Part shown: in pieces, positions 20,979 to 34,200 of the stretch
How positions within the stretch are numbered: position 1 is the first letter of the stretch
How the letters are laid out: the number at the start of each line of letters is the position of its first letter
Assembly: GCA_021464415.1 (NCBI GenBank)
Contig: CM038464.1
Span: 56,843,328 to 56,907,327 of the forward strand
DNA: 64,000 nucleotides
Reading direction: 5' to 3'
DNA from: Lonicera japonica
Lineage: Eukaryota; Streptophyta; Magnoliopsida; Dipsacales; Caprifoliaceae
Notes under the pieces: model-generated
Database searches by the model: none
The model's input: the letters and a program-made list of their open reading frames with translations, nothing else
What the model was told of the DNA's origin: nothing
Program-made: the position numbers and the translations under genes

Positions 20979-23163
20979 ATGGAAGGTTGGGCCGGTCAAG
21001 ATCATACCGGAAGACTAGTAAGACCAAGCACACCCGAAATGGCCGATGAACGCGAGAATCAAGAGACAGGTCAGAGCCTAGCCGAGGCGTCTGCAGCTCA
21101 GCCAACTTTAGCCGAGATGCATCATTTGCTAATGACCGTCAGCATGAATCTAGCAAGCCTCACAAACGAACAACAGAGTACCCGAGTCTGAGTAGAAGAG
21201 TTGTCAGCCGGACGAGCCGCACCATCGGGGTTTGAACGGCTATCACCGAATCGAGATTCGAATCAAGGGCAGTCATCGCAAGTACTCCCCCCAGTTCAAG
21301 GAACCAATCCACCCCAAACGGGCCCTGTCATGGCCGGCCTCGTTCAGACCGATCCCAATAATCAGAATCAATGGGCCCCGAATTCAGGCCCCACTTACCA
21401 ACAACAAGAGCCACCCATCATCTGGCCGCAACCTCAGCAGGGCCTTAATCCCCAATACCAGCCATGGCCACAAGTCCCCGCAAGACCTGTTCCACAACTG
21501 GCCCCAGTAGCCCCTCCTAATGAGTACCCAGACATCAACCGACTTCAGGCAGTGTATGTAGAATCGGTTATAGCTTGGGAACAGCCCGACGAGGTGTCAA
21601 GAGAGAGTGAAGAAACTGAAAGAGCAGATGAAGGTTCTACAAAGGGGGATTTCCCTAATAAAAGGGGCAGACGAGATTACAGATATGAATGCCTTCTCCC
21701 TCTACCCGGAAGCAAGATTACCCCAGGGATTCAAACTCCCTTCCATCACTAAATTCATAGGAACCACACCCCCTAAAACTCATCTTCAATCCTATATCAG
21801 ATCCATGCAAGTATCCGGTTGTGGAGAGTCGGAATTGGCTCAAGCCTTTTACATGACTCTCACGGGGGCCGCCCTATGATGGTTTTTCGATTTGGAAAGA
21901 CACCACACAAAAACTTGGGGAGATATCGTGAAGGAGTTCATGACCAATTATGGGTCCAACGAGGATTTGGAAATTACCCGTAAGCACCTAGAAATGGCCA
22001 AGCAAGGAGAGAAGGAAAGCTTCAGCGATTTCGTCACATGCTAGAGAGAGATGGCCTCCCAAATGTCCAAACGGCCCGATAAAGAAGAACAGTTGGAGAT
22101 CATACAGAAGAATTTCACTCCAGCTGTATTGAGTTGTATGGAAAAGCATGTATTCCCACACTTCAGAGCCCTGTTAAGCATGGGGTCACAAGTAGAAGAA
22201 GAACTGGCTAAAAAGGCAGAGACCGAGACCAAGAAAGCCTCATACACCGGGAGAAAGACGGCCACTCCAGCCGTAAATCAACTAAGCTTATACCCATATC
22301 AACAAAACCCATTTCAACAGTCCCAACAAACCCCTCCGATGAGTTGGCCTGCACAAGGAGACTCTTCGAGCACCGATGCCAAGAAAAGGAGAAACTTCTG
22401 CACCCTTCCCACTACCATGGTCAAAAGCTTGGAACTACTTCGAAAGGCTGGACTGATCACTCCACTCAACCTGCCCCCCCCACCAAACCCTATTCCCAGC
22501 ACCTGGAGAATGAATGAGAACCGTGCATACCATCAAGCAGCGGGCCACGACACGGACCGTTGCTTGGCTCTTCGCCATCGTATCCAGGACCTCATTGAAG
22601 CCGGAACCATCCTCGCACCCGGCGGGCCCAATGTTACTAACAACCCCCTTCCCAACCATGCTCTACCAGCAGGGGTTAACGCCTTGACCACTGATGAAGA
22701 GAGTTTTGATCCCGTAGGACTCATTCAAGACGACCCAGCCTACAAGTCACCTGCTGTGTCGCTAAAAAAGGCTCAAGTTACCCCAGGCCTCAATCCAATA
22801 ATTGACCAATGGATGGATAAAATGAACTTCCTACCTGGGCAGGGTTTAGGAAAGGCAAATCAGGGGATCTCACAACCACTTACGATCAAGACCAATCCCA
22901 AAAAATCTAGGATATGATGGACCCAGGATAAGAAGAAACAACCATGAAAGCCCCGAGGTCTTCCCAAGAAGACAATCTGTATGACAGAAACCTCCCCCGA
23001 AACTTTTAGTTGGTCTACAGAACCGAAATCATCCGAAGCCTCAGAAGGATCAGACCCAGCATCCCTTTGGATACAACAAATTACCCGTTCAGGGAGGGTA
23101 TACCAGCCACCACCAATGGATATCGAGAAATCACCACCTCCTAAGAAAATAGGAAATGATTGA
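20979..23163 (+). pseudogene. Element B gag (with CA, zinc-knuckle-like segment and G-patch)
   Basis: The first frame starts MEGWAGQD at 20979. A TGA at 21189, a frameshift near 21600-21700, a TGA in the TGAAL-WFFDL capsid motif and a TAG before REMASQM break it. Capsid-type gag is recognisable from LPSITKFIG through the QGEKESFSDF region. NENRAYHQAAGHDTDRC and the G-patch FLPGQGLGKANQG follow. Further stops are TGA at 22915, TGA at 22945 and TGA at 23161, where element A reads Arg, Trp and Arg. Gag would form the cytoplasmic particle packaging element RNA. Confidence 0.8.
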
Positions 23164-24388
23164 GTACTGGAACAGTTGAAGAAAACTCAGGCATACATCA
23201 CCATTTGGGGCCTCTTGGTTGCCTCCAAACCTCACAGGACCGCCTTCATCAAACTCCTAGATGAGGCCGTCATATCACCAGATTCCACACCAGAACAACT
23301 ACCAAACATGATTGGGTCCCTTACAGTCCAAAGAAGTCTATCATTTTCAGATGAAGACTTGTCTCCATTGGAAAAGAAACACAGCCTAGCCCTCTATATT
23401 ACTGTCCGGACCCAAGGGAAAATCCTGCCGCAGGTCCTCATCGACAACGGGTCAACCATAAATGTCTGCCCTTTGAAGACCGCCAAATGTCTGGGTATCT
23501 TGGACTCAGAACTTTTTCCGTCAGCTGTGACCGTTAGAGCCTATGACAACACCAGAAGGGCCATTCTGGGTTCCCTAAAGCTAGATCTCATGGTCTGTCC
23601 CGGAAACTTTCCCTCGACTTCCAAATTATAGACATTCCCTCCAGTTTTAACCTCCTGTTAGGAAGAGCATGGCTGCATGACATAGGAGCACTCTCCTCCT
23701 CCTTAGACCAGAAGATCAAGATACCGTTCGAAGGGAATATAATCACCATCCAAGAAGATCCTGAGAGGACCTTGGCAGATCTAGAATTACCTGTTTTGGG
23801 CATCGGGAGCCAGAGCATACAGCTGGGAGGTTTTTCTTACGAGCCTCAAGTACAAGCTTTCACCACCTAGAGAATCGAGTATCTACCCCCTGATAATATC
23901 CCCGATCTCAGCACCAAGATCACAAATATGCTGAGAATGATGAAATACTTACCTGGAGCCAGTCTGGGAATGGGGCAGTCAGGATTACTTCAAGCCTTAG
24001 AACCAATGACGAGGCATAAAAAAGAAGGGTTAGGGTACCAACACACTGAAGAAGACAACCAAGAGAAAAAGGGTCGAGGGCATCAGTATCCGAGTTTTAG
24101 CTCTCTGAATGGATTTTTCGTCAAAAAAGGAGAGGACTTCCCTTTTTGCGGCTTTCAGGAACCTTGGAGAAATAACAACGGAGATAACCTTCCAGGATGG
24201 GAAATCTTCTATGAAGAGGACCTTTATCTCAAGGAAAATGTTATGCACAGCTTCTCTACCAAGTTAAAGATCGGGCCGAGAGAAGAAAATAAAGACAAGG
24301 AAGAGGAAGAAATGATCGAAGATCTCTTCGACGTCATGGCTCTAGGGGATGATGAGCCAAGAGACGACCCTGCACACTTAATACATAC
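23164..24388 (+). pseudogene. Element B aspartic protease and linker
   Basis: The protease core VLIDNGSTINVCP is intact, but a single-base loss near 23610 shifts the frame. It continues in another frame as LDFQIIDIP and LLGRAWLHDIGALSS. A TAG at 23868 replaces Gln (TT-RIEYLP). The acidic linker ends at the solo LTR inserted after LIHT. Confidence 0.8.
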
Positions 24389-25748
24389 TGTGAGAATCCG
24401 GACCCGCGCGACCCGAGAGAAGAAAAGAGTCCTCGTTCTCGGTTTTATTTGAAAACGTGTTTTATAGAGTCGCCAGTTTGTTTTACGAGAAAACAAACAA
24501 AAGATCGTACGAAGAATAATTCGAAAATGAACTATCTTTCATACGTTTAAAACCAGAGCTTTATATTGAAAATTTACTTTGCTAGGGTTCGGGAACTACG
24601 TGACGAATTGGGAAGGTGTTAGGCACCCAATTCGCCCTTTCGGTCTCTTAATGGATCATGTATCTAATTCCTATTTTAGATATCTTGCAAGTAGTTCGAA
24701 TGGTTTTCAGAATAGTCCTTTCCGGATAAGTTTAGTTTAAAACAATATTTTGAAATCAGACTCGAGCTTTTCGAGCGCCTACATATTCATTCGTAGAATG
24801 AAATCAGAGTCTCGTAGTTCCTTTCTTTTGGAAGCTGTTTTTATATTTTTGTTTGTTTTGAAAACGTGTCAAAACGGATTTTAGATTTCTTGTAAAACTT
24901 AGAAAGGATTTGTTTTGAAAGCAGTGAACTTCCTTGCAAGTTATCTAATTTACTGTATTAATGGTGAAATTAAATGTGGTACTGAAATTAAGGATTTGGT
25001 AGAAAGACGTACCTGATGCGCTTGAAGAAGAAATAAGAGCCTTGTCTTGTTGCCTTGCTTGCTTCCTTCTCTCTCTCTAAAACTTTCTCTCTCTAGAAAT
25101 TCTCTCTCTAAAACTTTCTCTCTCTAGAAATTCTCTCTTTAGAAATTCTCTTTCAGAATTTCTCTAAAATGACTCTCTAAAGATTTTGACAGAGTTTCTA
25201 CTTACTAAAAACACTATTGAGTGTTGATCCTTTCAAATGCGAGCCCAAAGGTCCTATTTATAGGGAAAAAAATCCGCCAAAAACGCTCCAAAAGAGGCCA
25301 ACCGCAGGGGGTAGCCGCAGGGCGTGCGACTGGGGCGTGCGACAGGGAGTGCGGCTAGGTCGTGCGGCTGGGTCGTGCGGTTGGGGCGTGCGGCTGGGTC
25401 GTGCGGTTGGGGCGTGCGGCTGGGGGCTGCGACAGGGGGCTGCGACAAGGGGGGCCAACCGTACGGCTGGCAGGTAGGCGTACGGTTAGGGGCGTGCGGC
25501 TGGCTCACCAAAAATGTAAAAAAAACTAACGGGGCGCTGCCCCGCACCCCGCGACCTAACCGGGCAGGTCGATCCCCGTCCTAGTAAGCGAAGAGGCAAC
25601 CAAGGTTATATCAGACTCCCAACGCGGCCGAAAATGGAGTCTTTCCTATCGGTCTTCTATATGCATGATAACTCAACACAAAAAATGCAAGATGCTTGTT
25701 TTAAGAAAACCAGTGTTCACACGAGAGTCGTGGATTGGGGTGTTCACA
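24389..25748 (-). mobile_element. Solo LTR of the C family
   Basis: This 1360-bp unit runs TGTGAGAATCC to GGTGTTCACA on the plus strand and is flanked by CATAC on both sides (24384-24388, 25749-25753). It matches the C LTR in reverse orientation: TATA near 25251-25260, CCGTACGG and GTGCGGCTGG clusters at 25300-25500, and the U5 block near 24605-24640. Removing it and one CATAC restores the element A-like linker order. Confidence 0.9.
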
Positions 25749-25753
25749 CATAC

Positions 25754-27947
25754 CAATCTAGATTACCAGAAAAAGGGGGAAAAGAGTGAAACTATAAGGG
25801 TGAGAGATAAGAGTGGGGGTAAGACTAGGGAGGAGTTGCTCCTAGATTTAATTTTTAGACTTGTACCTATAAGCACTATTATCAATGAAGAAAACTCTGT
25901 TTGGTGTTATCCTTTTAGTTTTGATTCTGTAATTGCTTATATGGAGAAGGAAAGACTAAACGAACACCCTGAGCGGGAAGAGCAGCGTATACAGAGTGAG
26001 GAGGGAGACACTCTTGTGATTAACCTTGGAACGGAAGAAGAAAGGAAAGAGGTCCGTATTGGGGCAAGTCTAAACGAGACAGAAAGAAAGGAATTCACAC
26101 AAACTCTGAATGAGTACGTGGATGTCTTTGCCTGGTCCTATGCCGATATGCCAGGATTGAATAGCCAGATAGTCATGCACGAGATACACACCAAGCTGGA
26201 GTTCAGACCCGTCAAGCAGAAATTAAGAAAGCTTACGCCTGAATGGTCCCTGAAGGTAAAAGAAGAAGTGATGAAACAACTGAGTGTGGGGTTCTTACGA
26301 GTGATCGAGTACCCTTCATGGTTAGCCAACATTGTGCCCGTTCCAAAGGCAAATGGGAAGGTCCGCATGTGTGTAGATTACCGAGATCTCAACAAAGCCT
26401 GCCCGAAAGACGATTTCCCATTACCCAACATTGATCTGATAGTAGATAATACCGCCAACCATGCCCTAAAGTCATTCATATATGGTTTTGCCGGGTATAA
26501 TCAGATCAAGATGCACCCAGATCACCAAGAGAAGACATCATTCATCACACTGTGGGGGACATACTGCTACACCGTTATGCCATTCGGGCTGAAGAACGCC
26601 GGGGCAACATATCAGAGGGCAACTATCTCTATCTTTCACGACATGATTCACAAAGAAGTAGAAGTGTATGTGGATGACATGATAATCAAGTCGAAGGAGA
26701 GAGAAGGCCATGTACCAGCCTTACGAGCCTTTTTTGACCGCCTATGTCAGTACCAGATGAGACTTAATCCGCAGAAATGTGTGTTCGGAGTAACCAAAGG
26801 AAAACTCTTGGGTTATGTCGTCAGCCAAAAAGGCATCGAGGTAGACCCTGCCAAAGTTCGAGCTATTCGAGATATGCCCGAGCCTCGAACCGAGAAAGAA
26901 GTCTGGAGATTTTTGGGTAATTTGCAGTACATCAGCAGGTTCATCTCTCAACTTACTCAGACTTGCGAACCCATCTTCAAACTCTTGAGGAAGTCCTCAC
27001 CACGAGATTGGGACGGTCAATGCCAGGAGGCTTTTAATAGAATCAAGGACTATCTCTCTAACCCCCCAGTATTAGCCCCACCACAGACCGGGCTGCCACT
27101 GATTCTGTACCTAACCGTCATCAATTCAGCTGCAAGGGCCATGATAGCCCAACACCTGACCGATACACGAAAAGAGCAGGCCATCTACTACATCAGCAGA
27201 AAATTGTCCCCATTTGAGATAAACTACACGCCACTAGAAAAATCATGCACCGCTTTCATCTGGGTAACGTAGAAATTACGGCATTACATGCTAGCTTTTT
27301 CGATCATCCTGGCGTCACGAATCGATCCGTTGAAGTACCTCTTCGAAGAACCAGCTCTCTCGAACCGTATGGCAAGATGGTTATTCTTACTCTCCGAATT
27401 TGACATCACCCACATGACCCAGAAGGCAGTCAAAGGGAAGGTCATAGCTAATTACCTAGCCCATAATCCAATATTGGGGGAATTGTTGGAAGAAGCTGAA
27501 TTTCCAGATAAAACTATCATGAATGTTGAGATCGATGAAGACTGGAAATTATATTTTGATGGGGCCGCCAACCGAAATGGGAACGGGATAGGCATCCTGT
27601 TAATCTCTCAAGACCAAACTCATTCTCCGGTATCATATCGTCTAGACTTCTTCTGCACCAACAACATAGCCGAGTATGAAGCCTGTATAATCGGATTAGA
27701 GATCGCGCTCCAAATGGGTATAAAGAGAATACAGGTATACGAAGATTCAGCATTAGTGGTCCACCAAGTTCTGAAGGAATGGAAGATCAGAGATGAGAAA
27801 TTAGTCCCTTACCTCGCCCGACTAGAGAATGTCGCAGGAAGATTTGAGCATTCAGAGTTTTACTATGTCCCCAGGTCACAAAACAGTTTTGTTGACGCAC
27901 TAGCAACCCTGGCATCTATGATCGATATCCCGGAGGGGATGGAATAA
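25754..27947 (+). pseudogene. Element B reverse transcriptase, RNase H and archaeal-type RNase H
   Basis: From the linker (NLDYQKKGEKSE) the frame runs into RT motifs MCVDYRDLNKACPKD, MPFGLKNAGATYQRA and VYVDDMIIKS, then RNase H. A TAG at 27270-27272 replaces the Gln seen in A (VTQK). The second RNase H (27288-27947) has LYFDGAANRNGNG, NIAEYEACIIGLEIA, EDSALVVHQV and SFVDALATLAS, the full D-E-D-D set of the archaeal-type enzyme characteristic of Tat/Ogre elements. Only the premature stops seem to prevent translation. Confidence 0.85.
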
Positions 27948-29279
27948 ATAACTCTTACAGTGCAAAGAAGATCAGGACCAGCACACTGCATGGCCCTTGA
28001 GGTAGAAAATAAAGAGAACGGGGACTTAACCGCTTGGTTTTATGACATCTGGAACCTGTTGAAAAACCATAAGTATCCCGAGCAAACAGACAAGAGAACA
28101 CGGGTTACATTCAGAAGATTAGCATCAAGATTCATACTTTGCGCCGGAAGGCTGTATAAGAGGAACTACGACGGAGCCCATCTCCAATGTCTCACTGAAG
28201 AAGAGTCCATCAAAGTGATGGATCAGATACATGGGGGCGATTGTGGACCTCATATGAGCGGCCATACACTTGCCCGCAAAGTCATCAGACAAGGTTATTA
28301 CTAGTCTACCCTGCAGAACGACTGCGTTAACCACGTACGCCGTTGCCACAAGTGCCAAATCTATGCTAAATCTCAGAAACTTCCTCCCAAAGAGTTGTAC
28401 AACATGACTGTTCCTCGGCCTTACGCAACCTGGGGAATCGACATCATTGGGAAGATTTCACCCAAGGCCAGCAACGGCCATGAATTCATACTAGTAGCCA
28501 TCGACTACTTCACCAAGTGGGTAGAAGCCGAGTCTTTCCAAACCCTTGGCGCCAAGAAAGTTGCAAGATTCATCAAACGGAATATCATCTGTCGGTATAG
28601 GGTCCCACACGAGATTATCTCAGACAACAGCACTCAATTCGAAGGAGAACCTAATACAATTATGGAGGAATACGGTATTACCCGACATAGATCTTCGCCA
28701 TATAGACCATAAACTAATGGGGCAGTTGAGGTCGCCAACAAAAATTTGAAAAATATCCTAAGCAAGATGACTGACACCTGTCGGGACTGGCCAGAGAAGT
28801 TACCATACGCATTGTGGGGATGCCGCACCACCGAGAGGGTCTCCACCGGGGCAACCCCATTTTCTCTTACATACGGGATGGAAGCAGTCCTCCCTGTTGA
28901 ATTAGAGGTCCCTTCCCTCAGAGTTATACTAGAGAATCAAGTTAACGAGCTGGAGTGGGTCCAGGCACGTTATAACGAGCTGGCCTTGCTAGATGAGAAG
29001 AGATTGAGAGCCGCATACCACCACCAAGGGTATCAGAAGAGAATTGCTCGAGCATTTAACCAGAAAGTAAAGACTCGGGGTATCAATGAGAACGACATCG
29101 TGTTGAAAGAAATTCGAGAGCCAGCCAGAGACCCGAGGGAAAAGTTTGGGCAGAAGTGGATAGGGCCATACATCGTCAAGGAGATTGACACTGGGGGTGC
29201 TGCCATACTCACTGACTTGGACGGACAATTACTGCATTCACCGGTCAATATGGATTGTTTGAAGAAGTATTACCAATAG
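27948..29279 (+). pseudogene. Element B integrase
   Basis: A zinc-binding part (H-H near MDQIHGGDCGPHMSGHTLA, C-C in RRCHKCQIYA) precedes the catalytic core with WGIDIIG (first Asp), EIISDNSTQF (second Asp) and NGAVEVANKN (Glu). The C-terminal part includes KFGQKWIGPYIV and ends CLKKYYQ at 29276. Stops at 28302 (TAG, probable former Trp in YYWST) and 28710 (TAA, probable former Gln) break the frame. Integrase would join element DNA to the genome, consistent with the 5-bp duplications here. Confidence 0.85.
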
Positions 29280-29492
29280 GTATGTATAGGTAAGAACTAC
29301 GTAAACCTGAGCCCCAACTCAAAATTGTGTTTTTAAAAAATCAAAAGGGGGAACGTAGGCAACCTAAGAAGTGACTTCAGGCCTGGTTTAAACATTGTAA
29401 AGAAATTTATTTCCCATAAACAGTCTTTCGTATATTATTAAGGTGGTTCAGAACACCCGAAGTTACAAAGGAGATACAGCATACAGGAAAAC

Positions 29493-30748
29493 CTAATCCA
29501 TAGGGGTTGGCCAAGCAGGGTCCTCAGTAGCCAAATCAATTCGAGCCTCATCCAGGATCTGGTACGCAAAGACAATGTTCTCCTCTATAGGCTCAGAATC
29601 CATGAAACGAAATCACTCCATTTGGAAGGGATCATCAACCAACTCTCCTTCCAGAGACCCCCATCAAGAACAGAGGATGTCAGCCCGGAGGGGCCTGGTA
29701 ATACCAAAATGGGCATAGTTGAACTGACGAGTCAGTCGAGGACACCACATCCTCTCTACCGATCAAGAAACATGCAGAGTCACAAATTTAGACTCAGAGG
29801 AAAAGTTGTTCAGACCAAGAGGAATGTCCTGAGGAACGTCGAACTGCCGAAGAAGATGTCCGGGGAGATAAAAGGAGGTAAACCAGAGCCCGCGGAGCCG
29901 AACGTAGTTCTACCCCCTGTACTAAGCACCATCGCCCTCAGCTTCCACCAAAGAATATTCCACTGGATAGCCCGAAAGTTCTTCGAAAACCACACCGTCC
30001 AATCAGAGGAAGACATGGTTAAAGCACCAAAGAGGGGACGACGAAAAAAATGCGTCGGGTTGTCAAGACGAACCCCATTGAAACCCACCGATCGGAAACG
30101 TTCCAACAACCACATGTATAGCAAACGAGGGCTTCCCTTGAAGAAGGATGAGGCTCCCTTTTGAAGATCATCTAGGCCGTTCAAGGTCTCTGCAAGAACG
30201 ATCGGCACTATAGACTCCCCATTTCTAGCATGGTAAATGAGACTCAGAATAGTCGGATCAACACGGGAAGAGTCTGTCACCAGTAGCATATCAGAAACAA
30301 GATAGACCAAGGCCGCCGCAGTACGTCCCGCACAATAAGAAGCTCTCTCTTCATAACAATGGAAGAACCTCACCATTTTATGGAGATCAAGAAGCCCGTC
30401 GATAATAAAACTATCACAGACCGCTTGGGGAATGGCTAACAGAGCGATCAACATATCTCGAGGACTAATTTCTTCTATAGGAATAGCCATCAGAAGACGA
30501 ACATCAGAACGCAATAACCAAGAGAACTCCTCATAAGTCGGGCAGAGCTCATTTAGCCCGAAACGGAAAAGATGATCCGCAGGGCTCCAAAAATACAAAG
30601 CACCTAACAAAAAGGAAAAATCTACAGGACGATGGCACCAGCCTGCTAAAGGACTGAACACACCAAAGTTCAAACCATTCTCAGAAGATACCAGAGCATC
30701 TCAGGCTTCAACATAAGAAAAATCAGAATTTGTGCGATAAGAGGACAT
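29493..30748 (-). pseudogene. PMD-type gene 2 of element B
   Basis: The ATG at 30748 begins MSSYRTNSDFSYVEA, then a TGA at 30701-30703. The frame continues DALVSSENGLNFGVFSPL and on through FSFLLGALYFWSPAD, ELCPTYEEF (PMD hallmark), CAGRTAAALVYLVSD and AETLNGLDDLQKG to about 29810. After a frameshift it resumes as RQFNYAHFGITRPLRAD and ends PAWPTPMD with TAG at 29493-29495, with two more in-frame stops. It seems to be one long exon, unlike gene 1. It is homologous to 1-601. It lies antisense just downstream of integrase. Nuclear DNA-binding or anti-silencing is inference only. Confidence 0.7.
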
Positions 30749-30786
30749 TTTGGGAAAGGTGTGGGGATGAAGGAAGGAAGATGGGT

Positions 30787-30870
30787 GTATTTATAGCAAA
30801 AAGAGGGTCCTGTACCTGTTTTTCGTGCGACAAAACCATGTCCAGGAGGGATTGTCGCGCGACAATCCTC
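30787..30870 (-). promoter_or_regulatory. TATA and TTGTCGCGCGACAA site upstream of PMD gene 2 (element B)
   Basis: GCTATAAATA on the minus strand lies at 30796-30787, about 45 bases before the ATG at 30748. Upstream are TCGTGCGACAA (about 30823-30833) and a perfect 14-bp palindrome TTGTCGCGCGACAA at 30852-30865, the same motif as in the B LTR. Confidence 0.6.
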
Positions 30871-31201
30871 CTTGATGTACCCTATTTTAGCCTTTCTTAC
30901 CCGTAAGTGTCATTTTTGCCAAAAGAATCACTTCTGCATGCACTGTGCTCACTCTGTTCTTTTGCAGGAACCCTAAGTATCCCCCCATCACAAAGGTATG
31001 GCTCCTAAATTATCGATTCATATAAATTACTATTTAAAATCTTTTCATCACAGATAAGGAATAAAAACGCATCATCAGACACAAAAGATTTTCATAAAAA
31101 ACTGATAAAAGAACAGTTTTCAAGAAACTAAATCACTGTCTAAATATCTAAAAATAAAACTACATATCTGTCTGAACTAACTAAATACAGGAAAAGAAAA
31201 G

Positions 31202-34200
31202 CTAATCTATCTGGGCGCGCTTCGACACGCTCCCACTGTCACCCGAACCCTCCTCTGGAGTGGGATCGTCTGCTGGGACATTCGAATGAGAAGGAACTTC
31301 TGCCTGAGAGGGCCCCGTCGACTGAACCGGTGCTGTGGGATGAATCACCAAAGACCGAGATCGCCTAGAAGTCCGACTAGTGCTCCTCCGGGACTCCGTA
31401 CGAGCACGAAAAGAAGACAAAAGGTCATCTGCCCGCAGGGAAACATCGATCCCCCTCTGATAGTCACGCATGTATATCGTGGGGTCTCGGCCAACGTACT
31501 GAAATAGGTTCCAGCTGTAGAGATACTGGGAATGCCAAGCTCTCAGATCTGCTACACGCACGCTCACCCGATGTAAAAGAAAAGAAGAAAGAATCATCAC
31601 AGTTAAAATAAATAAACCCGGATGTAAAGAGATATTGAGGAAAGAAAAAGAGCATATACCTCATCATCAGGACGACCACCCAAGTAATCGAACGTGTCCT
31701 CAGGAAGAGGATACTCGGGCACCGTATATCGACGTAGACCGGCGCCAACATAAGAGATATCTCGGGGAAAAGGCGGCAGGTCTATCGGATGAACAGACAA
31801 ACCCGCTAGTATAGCAGCAGAAGTGGACCCACCCTCCTCACGGATCGAGAACAAGGGAGGCCGGGAAGAAGAACCCCCAAGACCTGGAGATCGGGTCGGA
31901 GGGCCCATAGCGGCCGATGGAAGCAAAGTCAATGTAGCATAAGTACGGACGCCCGAAGGATCCACAACGGCCGCCGTTCTTAGAGGCGGGACCCCGCTAA
32001 AAGGAGTGGTCGCAGCAGCAGGAGGGGTCCGCCCAAATTGCTCATAGTCAACCCCGAGGTCCGCAGGCTCCCAGGAGCGCTCAGAAAATGCTGCTCCCTC
32101 TCTCTCAGTAGCCTCCGCAGCATCAAAAACTACCCCCGGTGATACTGACGGACCAGTGGGAAACTCAAAACCCTCAGCACCCTGCTCCTCGCTAGGCGTT
32201 GTCTGAGGCGGCTGCTCTGGAACTGTCGCGGCCCCACCTCCCTCACCGCCCTCGGGTCTATCATCACCTCCCTCGGGTCTATCATCTCCACCCTCGGCAG
32301 CAGCAGGAATACCCCTCTCTCCCTCGGGGTCATCATCGTCAGAATCCAAAATATTATCCCTCTAATCGGGGACAACTGCAGATGACCGGGGACCGTCCTG
32401 AAAAAATGAGTCTGCCCTCGTATATAGCTGGGATCGCTTCCTAAAGCTCGATATCTCTCATAGAAGACCCGTTCCCGAGTCCCCTTCGGCTCCCTCATCA
32501 AGTAACGGGCAGCGAAGGTAGCATAATCTCCCTCCTCGGTGAACGTCTAAAAATTGAGCCCGTCAACCAACGCCTGCACCGTCACTAGGTCGATCTCACC
32601 CATACGCCTCATCAAAACCGATGGAAACAAAGGAACCCGGGGCCACTGGGCTGGTGTATGCTGGCGAATAACTCTCTCGCCCAAGTAAAAGTGAAGGCCG
32701 TACTCATCCCTGATGAGTCGTCTGGTCCTCGAGGCAGTCCAAGCGAGACCGTATCCGAAGTGGAGACCCAGATCACCCTAGGGGGCCCACTCAATCTAAA
32801 CAAAAACAAGGATTTTATTTTAGTTATTTCATGTTCTACTTTACTATTCATAAATTTTGAAAAGAAAGAGTACTAAAATACTTACATGCTCCTCCAACAG
32901 GTCATGGACCACAGCAGCTCCGGTCTCCCGAGTACGGTACACATAAGGAGCTCCATAGTTCTCCGCGATGAATCGACAGAGAAAAGGAAACTGATACTTG
33001 TTCTCAACGAGGAGATCCACCTGGGCGCGACCCAAACGGGTATCAGCCACGAACCAACTCTGAAAAGGGACATAAAGAATGTCAGCAACAATCAACATAT
33101 AAATATGTAGGGGACTAAAGCAAAGATAAGGGAACAAAAGTATGTACCTCCCACAACAAAGAGAAGCCCTTGAGGTTCAGGGCTAAATGACGGGAAACCT
33201 GGTTCATGGCGTCATAAAGGACGACAAGGATAAAGCCGCCCCAATCGTAGTCAAACATAATACTGAAATCCCAGAGATAGGGCAACCACCAGAGATGGGC
33301 TGTGTCCCCCCCACGGGCCTCGAACAAATCATAGAGCGTCAGTAGAAGAAGGACGCGGGCATATTGGCGCGCCTCCTAACGGGTCTTCGCCACCCCTGAA
33401 TCAACTAACCGGGCTCTCTTTGTGGCTAGCAGCGTAACCAATACCGCCTGGGGAATCGTATCACCAGAACTCCGTCGCTCTGGGAACCATCCAAGTGCGC
33501 CAACAATGCCCTCTACTGTCAGACGCAAGGGAACATCAATCTGTACGAGGACTCCCCCTGAAGGAATCCCGGTCAAAGCAAATAAGTCAAGGGGGATCAT
33601 CGTTATCTCCCCCCAACTCTAGTGGAAAGTATGAGTGATGTCCCAACAGTGGCAGGCTAGAGCCGACACCAACACAGTCGCCCTAGATACCCGTTCCGGG
33701 AGGGGGTCGAAAAGTGGACCGAATGGAGTCGCAAGGAGAAACTCCTGGATAGGGGTCGGTGCCTGTTGCCACTCTAAGGAAATAGTGTTGGGAGAGCCCC
33801 AGCCTCGACCGACCCACTACAAGAAAAAAAAGGGAGATATAGATATAAGTAACATACTTTGGCGTAATTATGAGAGTTATAGGGTTATAGGGGTAAATTA
33901 TGTAGTTTTCCAAACCTGAGGGTACTTTGCTGTAATTATGAGAGTTATAGGGTTATGAGGGTAAGTTATGTAATTTTCCAAACCTGAGGGTACTTTGGTG
34001 TAAATATGAGAGATATAGGGTTATAAGGGTAAATTATGTAATTTTCCAAACCTGAGGGTACTTTGGTAAAATTATGAGAGTTATAGGGTTATAGGGGTAA
34101 ATTATGTAATTTTCCAAACCTGAGGATACTTTGGTGTAATTATGATAGTTATAGGGTTATAAGGGTAAATTATGTAATTTTCTAAACCTGAGGGTACTTT

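Noticed and set aside
29810..30673. The 287-residue minus-strand frame as an intact PMD gene starting at 30673
   Set aside because: The better start is the ATG at 30748 close to the TATA box, with a TGA at 30701 and a frameshift near 29810, so it is a pseudogene.
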